Source: Pacificimonas aurantium (GTDB lineage: Bacteria > Pseudomonadota > Alphaproteobacteria > Sphingomonadales > Sphingomonadaceae). From it: a stretch of DNA of 64,000 bases. Positions 35,994 through 44,401 of the stretch are shown one piece after another (the first letter of the stretch is position 1; the number at the start of each line of letters is the position of its first letter). Made by a program: the position numbers and the translations under genes. The stretch lies in assembly GCF_020092905.1 (NCBI RefSeq), contig NZ_JAGSGB010000001.1:1054001-1118000 (forward strand). Direction: 5' to 3'. Under the pieces are notes generated by a model that was not told the origin of the DNA, searched no databases, and saw only the letters and a program-made list of their open reading frames with translations.

Positions 35994-36574
35994 TCGAAAC
36001 GCGCCCGGCGGGCCAGTGCGCGGTCCAGCCGGTCCCGATAGTCCTGCCGGGTGATTTCCACCGCGCCCAGGCTGGCGAGATGATCGGTCAGGAACTGGGT
36101 GTCGAGCAGGAGGAAGCCGCCGAAACGTAGTCTCGCCACGAGGTGCGCGAGCGCAGCCTTCGAGGCATTGTCCTCTCGCGTGAACATCGACTCCCCGAAG
36201 AAGGCCCCGGCGAGCCGGACGCCGTATAGCCCGCCGACCAGCCTGCCCTCCCGCCAGCATTCGACCGAGTGGGCAAAGCCGCGGTCATGAAGCGCCCGGT
36301 ACCCAGTGCGGATCTGTCCGTTGATCCAGGTGCCGTCCCGCTCCGCGCAGGCCGCAACCACCGCGTCGAAAGCGGTGTCCACACGGTGCTCGAACCGCTC
36401 TTGGCGCAGGACCTTGCGGAGGCTGCGCGACAGGTGGAATCCGTCCAGCGGCAGGATGCCCCGGCGTTTCGGTTCGACCCAGAACACGTCCTCCGCGGCA
36501 GCGTCGTCCGCCATGGGGAAGACGCCGATTGCGTAGGCGCGGATCAGGAGGTCCGGGTCGAGGACGCCGCTCAT
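35924..36574 (-). CDS. aat: Leucyl/phenylalanyl-tRNA-protein transferase
   Basis: The 216-residue product has the Aat signatures LLIRAYAIGVFPMADD, VFWVEPKRRGILPLDGFHLSRSL, GTWINGQIRTGYRALHDRGFAHSVECW, GGLYGVRLAGAFFGESMFTR and LLDTQFLTDHLASLGA. It adds Leu or Phe to N-terminal Arg/Lys for ClpS/ClpAP degradation. Its start overlaps the dprA stop. The C-terminal ~23 codons lie opposite the end of the DUF2155 gene. Confidence 0.96.
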   Translation of the reverse strand: MSGVLDPDLLIRAYAIGVFPMADDAAAEDVFWVEPKRRGILPLDGFHLSRSLRKVLRQERFEHRVDTAFDAVVAACAERDGTWINGQIRTGYRALHDRGFAHSVECWREGRLVGGLYGVRLAGAFFGESMFTREDNASKAALAHLVARLRFGGFLLLDTQFLTDHLASLGAVEITRQDYRDRLDRALARRARFDQFSASPEGVSGKSIVQLLTQTS

Positions 36575-37707
36575 GCGGCCGAGCTTACCCGGTTGCCCGC
36601 ATGCCGCTCCAGCCGTCCGCCAAGCTCGAGTTCCAGGAGGACTGCCGAAACAGTCGCGGCGGACAGGCCCGACAGTCTCACGAGTTCGTCGACGGGCACG
36701 GGCGTGAGGGCGAGCAGGCCCGCGACAAGGTCACGCTCGCGGTCTCCCACTTCTTCATGCGGGGCCGGGACGTAGGTCGGGGGCTCTGCCTTCACCGCTG
36801 CTCCGGAAGAGAGCGGCTGGAGTGTCTCGACGATGTCTTCGACCGACTGGACGAGCGTTGCGCCGTCGCGAATGAGCGCGTTGCAGCCCCGCGCTCGCGG
36901 GTCGAGCGGAAAGCCGGGCACTGCCATGACCTCGCGGCCCTGTTCGTTCGACAGCCTCGCGGTGATCAGCGAGCCGGAACGGGGCGCGGCTTCCATGACC
37001 ACCGTCCCTAGGGAAAGCCCGCTGATAATGCGGTTGCGGCGGGGAAAATGCGCTGCCCTGGGCTCCATGCCGAAAGGCTGTTCGGCAACGACGAGGCCGC
37101 GCTCGTACAGTTCCTGGTGCAGGCCGGCATTTTCGGGCGGCCAGCATATGTCGATCCCGCCCGCGATGACGCCGACCGTTCCGCCCCCGAGCGCCCCCTG
37201 ATGCGCCGCGGCGTCTATGCCTCGTGCAAGCCCCGAGACGACGGTGAAGCCCGCTCCCGCCAGTTCCGCAGACAGATCGCGCGTGAACCGGATCGCGGCG
37301 GCGCTGGCATTGCGTGCGCCGACGATCGCCACGCAGCGCTCATGGGCCAGATCGAGCCTGCCGCGGCAGGCGAGCACGGGCGGCGCAGTTTCGATATTGG
37401 CAAGACGCCGGGGATAGGCCTCGTCACCGTAGAAGATGAAGCTGGCCCCGGCCTCCGCCGTTCGGTCGATCTCTTCCTGCACCCGAGCGACCGGCGGCGG
37501 ACGCAGCGGCTTGCCGCCGCCGCGGCGTGCCAGTTCGGGCAGGGCGTCGAGGGCAAGGTCCGCAGTGCCGAAACGCGCGAGGAGCTGGCGGTAGGTGACG
37601 GGCCCGATCCGGGGCGTCCGCGCAAGCCGAAGCCGTGAGAGCTGTTCGGATGCGCCGGTCTCGCTAACCAAGACGCGGCCCCGGGGCGGGCTCCGTATCT
37701 CTATCAT
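36571..37707 (-). CDS. dprA: DNA-processing protein DprA
   Basis: The 378-residue product has a SAM-like N-terminal part (LARTPRIGPVTYRQLLARFG) and a Rossmann core with CVAIVGARNASAAAIRFTR, VSGLARGIDAAAH, RRNRIISGLSLGTVVMEAA and GSLITARLSNEQGREVMAVPG. A C-terminal winged helix (PVPVDELVRLSGLSAATVSAV) follows. DprA loads RecA on incoming ssDNA in transformation. ATG 37707 overlaps the plsY 3' end by 44 nt; a TTG inside the same overlap is also possible. Confidence 0.94.
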   Translation of the reverse strand: MIEIRSPPRGRVLVSETGASEQLSRLRLARTPRIGPVTYRQLLARFGTADLALDALPELARRGGGKPLRPPPVARVQEEIDRTAEAGASFIFYGDEAYPRRLANIETAPPVLACRGRLDLAHERCVAIVGARNASAAAIRFTRDLSAELAGAGFTVVSGLARGIDAAAHQGALGGGTVGVIAGGIDICWPPENAGLHQELYERGLVVAEQPFGMEPRAAHFPRRNRIISGLSLGTVVMEAAPRSGSLITARLSNEQGREVMAVPGFPLDPRARGCNALIRDGATLVQSVEDIVETLQPLSSGAAVKAEPPTYVPAPHEEVGDRERDLVAGLLALTPVPVDELVRLSGLSAATVSAVLLELELGGRLERHAGNRVSSAA

Positions 37708-38377
37708 CGGAAGTTTGTTCGGGCTCGTCGAAACCATCGTCACCATAGGTGTCGCTCCCTGCGTCACCGGTCCCTTCGTCTCTGGCGCCGATCTTCGGTT
37801 CCTCGCCGCGTATCAGGCGGCCGATATTCGCCTCATGCTTGGCAATGACGATGGCGGTCATGCCGGCGAGAAGCAGCCCGGCATCCCAGCGGCCTTGCAC
37901 CAGCGGAACGATCGGCGCGGCAATGCTGGCGAGCAGGCCCGCCAGCGAGGACAGCCGCACGAGAAAGGCGGTGAGAAGCCAGACAGCCGCAAAGGCCAGA
38001 CCCGCAGCCGGGGACAGGGCGAGCGCGATGCCCAGATAAGTGGCCACGCCCTTGCCGCCGCGGAACAGCAGGAAGATCGGAAAGCAATGGCCCAGAAACG
38101 CGCCCATGCCGCCCAATATGTCGCCGCCCAGGGCGTAGCGGCTGCCGAGCCAGACGATGACGCCGCCCTTCGCGGCATCGAACAGCAAGGTCAGCGCCGC
38201 CGTTCCCTTGCCTGCCGCGCGCAGGACGTTCGTCGTGCCGATATTGCCGCTGCCCACCTTCCGCACGTCGCCCTTGCCGGCGAGAAAGGTCAGAAGGAGG
38301 CCGAAGGGGACGGAGCCCGCAAGATAGCCTGCCGCAAACCAGAACCATGGATTGGCAAGGAGTTCGGTCCCGGACAT
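37664..38377 (-). CDS. plsY: Glycerol-3-phosphate acyltransferase PlsY
   Basis: The 237-residue membrane enzyme has the PlsY motifs GSVPFGLLLTFLAGKGDVRKVGSGNIGTTNVLRAAGK, LGHCFPIFLLFRGGKGVAT and AIVIAKHEANIGRLIRGEE. It transfers acyl from acyl-phosphate to glycerol-3-phosphate. The last ~40 residues are an acidic extension (GDAGSDTYGDDGFDEPEQTSD) beyond the usual end. That part lies over the dprA start, so it may owe its existence to overlap. Confidence 0.95.
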   Translation of the reverse strand: MSGTELLANPWFWFAAGYLAGSVPFGLLLTFLAGKGDVRKVGSGNIGTTNVLRAAGKGTAALTLLFDAAKGGVIVWLGSRYALGGDILGGMGAFLGHCFPIFLLFRGGKGVATYLGIALALSPAAGLAFAAVWLLTAFLVRLSSLAGLLASIAAPIVPLVQGRWDAGLLLAGMTAIVIAKHEANIGRLIRGEEPKIGARDEGTGDAGSDTYGDDGFDEPEQTSDDRDTEPAPGPRLG

Positions 38378-38489
38378 GCCGCCTGACTTACGGCTGAGGG
38401 CAAGGGGGGCGCAAGATGCCGCGGACGCTCACGCAAAAGATTGCGGGCGAGTGCGTCTGCGCCCGGCGACGTCAGTGCCGCCGGCGACT

Positions 38490-40535
38490 TCAGGTCAACG
38501 CCGCACCGGCGTGCAGGTAGCTGGGCGTGAAGTCGGGCCGCGCGGAGGGGCGCCCCACCAGATAGCCCTGAACCAGCCGGCATCCCTCCTGCTGAAGCAC
38601 CGCAAGCTGCTCTTCCGTTTCGACACCCTCGGCAAGGACGGGGATGGAAAATGCCTGGCCGAGCGCGAGCACGGCGCGGACGATTGCCGTTTCCTCGACC
38701 GGTGCATCGGGCTCGGCAATGAAGCAGCGATCGAGCTTGATCTTGTCGAAGGGAAAGCTGCGGAGTGTCTCCAGCGAGGAATACCCGGTTCCGAAATCGT
38801 CGAGCGCGAGACCTACGCCGAGGGTCTTGAGAGAGCCGATGATCCTGAGTGCCTGGTCGCGGTCGGCAAGGAGCGCGTTCTCGGTCAGCTCCAGTTCCAG
38901 CCGGGCGGCGGGAAGGCCTGTGCGGTCGAGCTCCATGCGCACCTGGCGCGGCAGCTCCGACTGGCTGAACTGTAGCGGCGATACGTTGACGGCGACCTTT
39001 ATGCCAGCGTCCCAGCCAGCGGCCTCGTGACACGCGGTTCCGAGCACCCAGTTTCCCACCTGCACGATGAGACCATATTCTTCCGCCACCGCAATGAATA
39101 GCTCGGGAGAGACGAGGCCGCTGACAGGATGTTTCCAGCGCAGCAGCGCTTCATAGGCGATCACGCGGGAAAGCGAGATGTCGGACTGCGGCTGATATTC
39201 GAGGTAGAGCTGGCCATCATCGGCAGCCAGAGCCGCCTTGAGGTCCGCAGCAAGCTCCCGGCGGCGCCGGACTTCCTCGTCGAGTTCCGGATTGTAGAAG
39301 CAGGCCTGGCGGGAGCCTTGAGACTTCGCGCGCGCCATGGCGAGGTCGGCATTCCGGGACAGCGCTGGCCCATCATCCCCGTCGCGCGGATAGACGGCGA
39401 CGCCGAAGCTGGCCGCGACCCGGACTTCGGCGCCATCCAGGGGCATCGGCTTTGCCAGAGAGGAGCGGATATAGGACAGCAAGCGGCTGATTCGGTCATA
39501 GTCGCCGCCGGAAACGAGAAGCGCGAATTCATCCCCGTCTACGCGGGCGGCACTGTCGGCGTGGCTGAGCGGAGCGGATATTCGGGTAGCGGCGATCTTC
39601 AGTACCTCGTCGCCTACGAGATGGCCGTGAAGATCGTTCACGTCGCTGAAGCGGTCCAGGTCGATCTTTACGAGCGCGAAGCGCTCACCCTCCAGTTCGG
39701 CCTGATCAATCCGGGCGCGGATGATTTCTCGAAGGCGGTTGCGGTTCGGCAGGCCGGTTAGGGCATCTGTGACTTTCAGGCGTTCGAAATGAAGCTTCGT
39801 CTCGGAACGGGCGCGTTTGTCTATGAATGCAGCCGCCACGCCATTGGCGATTACTAGCATGCCCACGATCGCGGCGATGGCCGCGAGCGCTTCGCGGTCA
39901 TGCGGTCCCAGCGCCGAATCGGAAAGCGGCAGCGCGTCGATCTGCAGGGCCGTCATTCCGGTGAAGTGCAGAAGAGCCACCGCCAAGGTGAACAGCGTGG
40001 CTCCGACGACCCGCTGGCGGGGCATTCCTTCCTGGGTCAGGGCGAGGACGACGCCGATTGCAAAGACGACGGAAACGACGACGGCAGCGGCGACATAGCC
40101 AGGGTCCCAGGTCACGATGCCATCGAACCGGTATCCCGCCATGCCGGTGAAATGCATGGCAGCAATGGAAAGTCCGAAGATCACGCCGCCGGCGGCACGC
40201 CGTAGCATGTTCGGCGCGCGCTGCTCCACCAAGGCAAGTCCGAGCCCGCTGCCGACGACCGCGATGAGCAGCGAAGCGATGGTAATCGACGGCACGAGAA
40301 CCGCCTGCGCATCGGTGCGATAGGCGAGCATTGCCACGAAGTGAGTGCACCAGACGGCGGCACCCGCCGACATCGCGGTGAGGATCAGCCAGCCGCGTTT
40401 CTGCGATCCCCGGTTGACCTGAACGCGTTCGAATTGAAGGACAAATGCAGTCGCGCCGATCGCTGCCACGACAAGAGCCAATAGCACCAGCCATGGATCG
40501 TGCTCATACGCAATGCAATTAACTATATTCAGCAC
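38490..40535 (-). CDS. MHYT-GGDEF-EAL cyclic-di-GMP signalling protein
   Basis: The 681-residue product starts at GTG 40535. The MHYT sensor domain has seven TM helices with three motifs (CTHFVAM, MHFTGM, LHFTGM), proposed to bind copper and sense a gas. A GGDEF domain follows, with the degenerate signature RVDGDEFALLVSG. The EAL domain has YEALLRW, the DDFGTGYSS line and an intact-looking metal set. It most likely acts as a c-di-GMP phosphodiesterase; cyclase activity is uncertain because G1 is Asp. Confidence 0.93.
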   Translation of the reverse strand: MLNIVNCIAYEHDPWLVLLALVVAAIGATAFVLQFERVQVNRGSQKRGWLILTAMSAGAAVWCTHFVAMLAYRTDAQAVLVPSITIASLLIAVVGSGLGLALVEQRAPNMLRRAAGGVIFGLSIAAMHFTGMAGYRFDGIVTWDPGYVAAAVVVSVVFAIGVVLALTQEGMPRQRVVGATLFTLAVALLHFTGMTALQIDALPLSDSALGPHDREALAAIAAIVGMLVIANGVAAAFIDKRARSETKLHFERLKVTDALTGLPNRNRLREIIRARIDQAELEGERFALVKIDLDRFSDVNDLHGHLVGDEVLKIAATRISAPLSHADSAARVDGDEFALLVSGGDYDRISRLLSYIRSSLAKPMPLDGAEVRVAASFGVAVYPRDGDDGPALSRNADLAMARAKSQGSRQACFYNPELDEEVRRRRELAADLKAALAADDGQLYLEYQPQSDISLSRVIAYEALLRWKHPVSGLVSPELFIAVAEEYGLIVQVGNWVLGTACHEAAGWDAGIKVAVNVSPLQFSQSELPRQVRMELDRTGLPAARLELELTENALLADRDQALRIIGSLKTLGVGLALDDFGTGYSSLETLRSFPFDKIKLDRCFIAEPDAPVEETAIVRAVLALGQAFSIPVLAEGVETEEQLAVLQQEGCRLVQGYLVGRPSARPDFTPSYLHAGAALT

Positions 40536-40582
40536 GCGATACTCACTTTTTAGCGACCCGAGCTTTCAATGCCGGAGGTGGG

Positions 40583-40618
40583 GAAACGTTTCAACTTTCG
40601 AATATTACGCTAGCGTAA
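40583..40618. promoter_or_regulatory. Two palindromes in the EAL/topA divergent region
   Basis: The 186-nt divergent gap contains GAAACGTTTC (40583-40592) and the perfect 14-bp palindrome TTACGCTAGCGTAA (40605-40618). They lie between the GTG start of the MHYT-GGDEF-EAL gene and topA, so either gene could be controlled. The binding protein is unknown. Confidence 0.4.
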
Positions 40619-40721
40619 ATGACGATCTCGCTCGCTTTGTGTCCCTTCCGCGCCGGGCGGTCTGCACTTGTTCGTGAGCCATGCCGCTTTATATCCCGGC
40701 GCCTGAAGAGGAGACGCCGTC

Positions 40722-43328
40722 ATCGCCAATAATCTCGTGATCGTGGAGTCGCCGGCCAAGGCGAAAACGATCAATAAATATCTCGGCTCGGACTACGAAG
40801 TGCTCGCCTCCTATGGCCATGTGCGCGATCTTCCGCCGAAGGATGGCTCGGTGAATCCCGATGAGGATTTCGCGATGACCTGGCAGGTCCAGTCGGATCG
40901 GTCGAAGCAGCTGAAGGACATTGCGGCCAAGGCGAAGGCCGCCGATGCGCTGATCCTGGCGACCGACCCCGACCGCGAGGGCGAAGCCATCAGCTGGCAC
41001 CTGTACGAGCATCTGAAGGCGAAGAAGTCGCTGCCCGACACGGTCAGGCGTGTCACCTTCAACCAGATCACCAAGGCCGCCGTCACCTCTGCCATGGCCA
41101 GCCCGCGCGACCTCGACGGTCCGCTGATCGACGCGTATCTGGCGCGCCGCGCGCTCGACTATCTGGTCGGCTTCACCCTGTCGCCCGTGTTGTGGCGCAA
41201 GCTGCCCGGCGCAAAGTCGGCAGGACGCGTCCAGTCGGTGGCGCTGCGCCTGATCACGGAACGCGAGCGGGAGATCGAGGTCTTCCAGGCGCAGGAATAC
41301 TGGACCGTCAAAGGCCGGTTCGAGACCGACAAGGGACAAGCCTTCGAAGCCCGCCTGGTGCGCTGGCAGGGAACCCAGCTCGACAAGTTCACCTTGTCGA
41401 AGGCCGCGCTTGCCGCCGAGGCCAAGGCAGACGTGCTGGCCGGCGAATATCAGGTCGGTTCGGTCGAGACGAAGCCGGTCAGCCGCAATCCCTATCCGCC
41501 GTTCACCACCTCGACACTGCAGCAGGAGGCGAGCCGCAAGCTGGGCATGGCGGCCTCGGACACGATGCGGACGGCGCAGGCGCTCTACGAGGCAGGCCAC
41601 ATCACCTATATGCGTACCGACGGCGTCGAAATGGCGAGCGAAGCCATTACCGAGGCGCGTCAGGTCATCGCCGACCGCTACACGCAGCGTCACCTTCCCG
41701 ACAAACCGCGCATCTACAAATCGAAGGCGAAGAATGCGCAGGAAGCGCACGAGGCCATCCGCCCCGTCAATCTCGCGAAGGGGCCGGAAGCGCTTTCGTC
41801 GCTGCCCGATGCGCAGCGCCGCCTCTACGACCTGATCTGGAAGCGGACCCTCGCCAGCCAGATGGCGTCGGCGAAGTTCGACCGCACCACCGTGTTGCTG
41901 CAGGACCGGAACGGCCGCGCAGAACTGCGCGCCTCCGGCCAGGTCACCGTCTTTCCCGGCTTTCTTGCGCTGTACGAAGAGACGCGCGACGACGCCGAGG
42001 AAGACGAGGACGACCGCGCGCTGCCGAAGATCGAGAAGGGCTCGGCCCCGGCCGTCAAGGACGCCTCCGCGGAACAGCATTTCACGCAGCCGCCGCCGCG
42101 CTATTCCGAGGCCTCGCTCGTGAAGCGGCTGGAAGAGCTCGGCATCGGCCGCCCCTCGACCTACGCCTCGATCCTGCAGGTGCTGAAGGACCGCGGCTAT
42201 GTGCGGCTGGAGTCGAAGCGCTTCTTCCCGGACGAGAAGGGCCGCCTGCTGACAGCGTTTCTCGAGCGGTTCTTTACCCGCTATGTCGAATATGACTTCA
42301 CCGCCTCGCTGGAGGAGCAACTCGACGAGATTTCCGCCGGCGACATCGACTGGAAGACGGTACTGCGCGACTTCTGGCAGGACTTCTATCCGAAGACACA
42401 GGAAATCCTGGGCCTGAAGCCGTCCGAGATCACGGAGGTGCTGGACGAGTACCTCGCCCCCTTCCTGTTTCCGCCGAACGAGGATGGCAGCGACCCGCGC
42501 GCCTGCCCCTCATGCGACGACGGGCGGCTCTACCTCCGTTCCAGCCGCAACGGCCCCTTCATCGGCTGCTCCAACTATCCCGAATGCACCTATACGCGTC
42601 CCTATGGCAGTCCGGATGCAGAGGGCGTCGACAAGGCGGGCGCCTATCCGAAGGATCTCGGCGCGCATCCCGAGGACGGCGAGCCCATCACGATCCGCGA
42701 CGGTCGCTTCGGCCTGTTCGTCCAGAAGGGCGAGGAGAAGAAACCGCCGCGCGCGTCGATCCCGAAAGATGTGGAACCCGAGACGGTCGACCTGGAAATG
42801 GCGCTGAAGCTCCTCAGCCTGCCGCGGGTCATCGGCCAGCACCCCGAGACCGGCAACGATATCGAGGCCTCGATCGGCCGCTACGGTCCTTATCTGCGCC
42901 ACGATGGCAAATATGCGCGTCTGGCGAGCACGGCCGAGGTGTTCGAGACGGGCATGAACGCTGCGGTCGCGAAACTGGCGGACGCCGAGAAGAATGCGGG
43001 TAAGGGCCGGAAGAAGGCCGAACCGCTGAAGGTTCTCGGCCCGCACCCGGTATCGGGCGAGGAAATCCGCCTGATGGACGGGCGCTACGGCCCCTATGTG
43101 ACCGACGGATCGGTCAATGCCAGCCTGAAGAAGGACATGGATCAGGAGGCGCTGACGCTTGAGCAGGCCGCCGAGCTGATCGATGAACGCGCGGCAAAGG
43201 CGCCGGCGAAGAAGAAGCGCAAGGCCCCTGCGAAGAAGAAGGCCGCGGCGAAAAAGGCCCCCGCGAAGAAAGCCACTGCAAAGAAAAAGGCACCGGCTAA
43301 GAAAGCGGCAAGCGCGGAGGAGGGTTAA
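40722..43328 (+). CDS. topA: DNA topoisomerase I, apparent ATC start codon
   Basis: This type IA topoisomerase (~868 residues) relaxes negative supercoils. The Toprim domain has VIVESPAKAKTINKYLG and ATDPDREGEAISWHL. The catalytic tyrosine is in YMRTDGVEM. A four-cysteine zinc ribbon (CPSCDDG...GCSNYPEC) follows, then several small topoisomerase C-terminal repeats. The tail is a histone-H1-like Lys/Ala/Pro stretch. An in-frame TGA at 40704 and no ATG leave GTG 40737, which has no ribosome site and trims the first beta strand, or ATC 40722, 8 nt after GAGGAG, giving the usual N-terminus ANNLVIVESPAKAK. Confidence 0.95.
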   Translation: MANNLVIVESPAKAKTINKYLGSDYEVLASYGHVRDLPPKDGSVNPDEDFAMTWQVQSDRSKQLKDIAAKAKAADALILATDPDREGEAISWHLYEHLKAKKSLPDTVRRVTFNQITKAAVTSAMASPRDLDGPLIDAYLARRALDYLVGFTLSPVLWRKLPGAKSAGRVQSVALRLITEREREIEVFQAQEYWTVKGRFETDKGQAFEARLVRWQGTQLDKFTLSKAALAAEAKADVLAGEYQVGSVETKPVSRNPYPPFTTSTLQQEASRKLGMAASDTMRTAQALYEAGHITYMRTDGVEMASEAITEARQVIADRYTQRHLPDKPRIYKSKAKNAQEAHEAIRPVNLAKGPEALSSLPDAQRRLYDLIWKRTLASQMASAKFDRTTVLLQDRNGRAELRASGQVTVFPGFLALYEETRDDAEEDEDDRALPKIEKGSAPAVKDASAEQHFTQPPPRYSEASLVKRLEELGIGRPSTYASILQVLKDRGYVRLESKRFFPDEKGRLLTAFLERFFTRYVEYDFTASLEEQLDEISAGDIDWKTVLRDFWQDFYPKTQEILGLKPSEITEVLDEYLAPFLFPPNEDGSDPRACPSCDDGRLYLRSSRNGPFIGCSNYPECTYTRPYGSPDAEGVDKAGAYPKDLGAHPEDGEPITIRDGRFGLFVQKGEEKKPPRASIPKDVEPETVDLEMALKLLSLPRVIGQHPETGNDIEASIGRYGPYLRHDGKYARLASTAEVFETGMNAAVAKLADAEKNAGKGRKKAEPLKVLGPHPVSGEEIRLMDGRYGPYVTDGSVNASLKKDMDQEALTLEQAAELIDERAAKAPAKKKRKAPAKKKAAAKKAPAKKATAKKKAPAKKAASAEEG

Positions 43329-43360
43329 GGGAGGCGCCTCCGCCGCTTGCAGACCGCCCT

Positions 43361-43388
43361 TTGCTGTGTTATCTGAATAACACAGCAA
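43361..43388. promoter_or_regulatory. Perfect 12-bp inverted repeat, probable operator of the exported hydrolase gene
   Basis: Arms TTGCTGTGTTAT and ATAACACAGCAA flank a 4-nt spacer, 24 nt before the hydrolase start and 32 nt after topA. No U-tract follows on either strand, so an operator for a TetR- or PadR-size repressor is more likely than a terminator. Confidence 0.55.
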
Positions 43389-43411
43389 GTTTCTCTGTGA
43401 GACCCCTTCAT

Positions 43412-44401
43412 ATGGCTCCCCTGTTCTCCGCGCTCCCGAAGGCGTTGCTCGCCTGCGCTCTTGTCGCAGTCGCGGTTCCGGCCGCCGCCAACCCGCAGCT
43501 TGCCTCCGTTCCGGGCGCCCGCACCAACATGGCGATTCTTGAGCCGTTCGAGATTCAGGGTAGCGAAATGCCCTTTCCTCATCAGGTTACGGTTGCCCTG
43601 CCGGCCAGCTACGATGCTGCCGCCGATCGAAGCTATCCCGTCCTGTGGGTTCTGGATTCACCTATGATGCTGCGGGCGGTGACCGGTATTCTCGACATTC
43701 TGGTCCTTGGGAACCACAGCCCGGAGATGATCGTGATCGGCGTCGGTAGCGCGCCCGAAGAGGGCCTCGCCGGCGTCGGGCGACGAGTGGTCGATTTCTC
43801 CCCGCCGGGGGAAGGTTATGCGCCGACCGGCCTTGGCGGCGAGGTCTTCCACAGTATCGCACCTATTCCCGAATTTCCGCACAAGGCCGATGCCTTCCTT
43901 GCCATGCTGGTCGACGAGCTTCGCCCGAGGATCGTCGAGGCGTATCGCACGAGCGGCGAACATGCGCTGTTCGGCCACTCGGCTGGCGGGATGTTCGCAG
44001 GTTACGCGCTGATGTCCCGCCCCGAGGCGTTCGACAAGATGATCATCGGCAGTCCCTTCATGGACGGTGTCGATGGTGCCGTCTTCACGACCGAAGAGCG
44101 CTTTGCTGCCAGCCATGACGACCTTCCCGTTTCGATCTTCCTCGGTGCAGGATCCGCCGAACTCGATGAGGATTTTCTCGCCGTGTCGGGGATTGTGGCA
44201 TCCACCGCGGCCTTTTCTCGCCGCCTCCATCTACGGAATTATCCTTCGCTCGAACTGACCACGCGGATCTACGAGGGCGAGGATCACTATACGGTCGTGC
44301 CGCAACTCCTGACTGACGCCATTCCAGCGCTGTGGTCTGATGAGGCGGCAGCCTTGGGGTCGTCCTGGCCCGAGCGAACGAAGGACGGCACTGCCGACTA
44401 G
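43412..44401 (+). CDS. Exported alpha/beta hydrolase (esterase D / IroE-like)
   Basis: The 329-residue product starts at ATG 43412 with a signal peptide (ACALVAVAVPAAA). The alpha/beta-hydrolase core has SYPVLWVLDSP, MIVIGVGSAPEEG, the nucleophile elbow ALFGHSAGGMFAGYAL and a late EGEDHYTVVP histidine. It resembles putative esterases of the IroE/enterochelin esterase group. A large perfect palindrome just upstream suggests repressor control. It converges on the beta-lactamase-family gene, sharing CTAG at their stops. Confidence 0.85.
   Translation: MAPLFSALPKALLACALVAVAVPAAANPQLASVPGARTNMAILEPFEIQGSEMPFPHQVTVALPASYDAAADRSYPVLWVLDSPMMLRAVTGILDILVLGNHSPEMIVIGVGSAPEEGLAGVGRRVVDFSPPGEGYAPTGLGGEVFHSIAPIPEFPHKADAFLAMLVDELRPRIVEAYRTSGEHALFGHSAGGMFAGYALMSRPEAFDKMIIGSPFMDGVDGAVFTTEERFAASHDDLPVSIFLGAGSAELDEDFLAVSGIVASTAAFSRRLHLRNYPSLELTTRIYEGEDHYTVVPQLLTDAIPALWSDEAAALGSSWPERTKDGTAD

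Noticed and set aside
38290-39033. Possible minus-strand gene between plsY and the EAL gene
   Set aside because: Arg/Ala/Pro-rich composition with no domain; it overlaps the real EAL and plsY genes in another frame.
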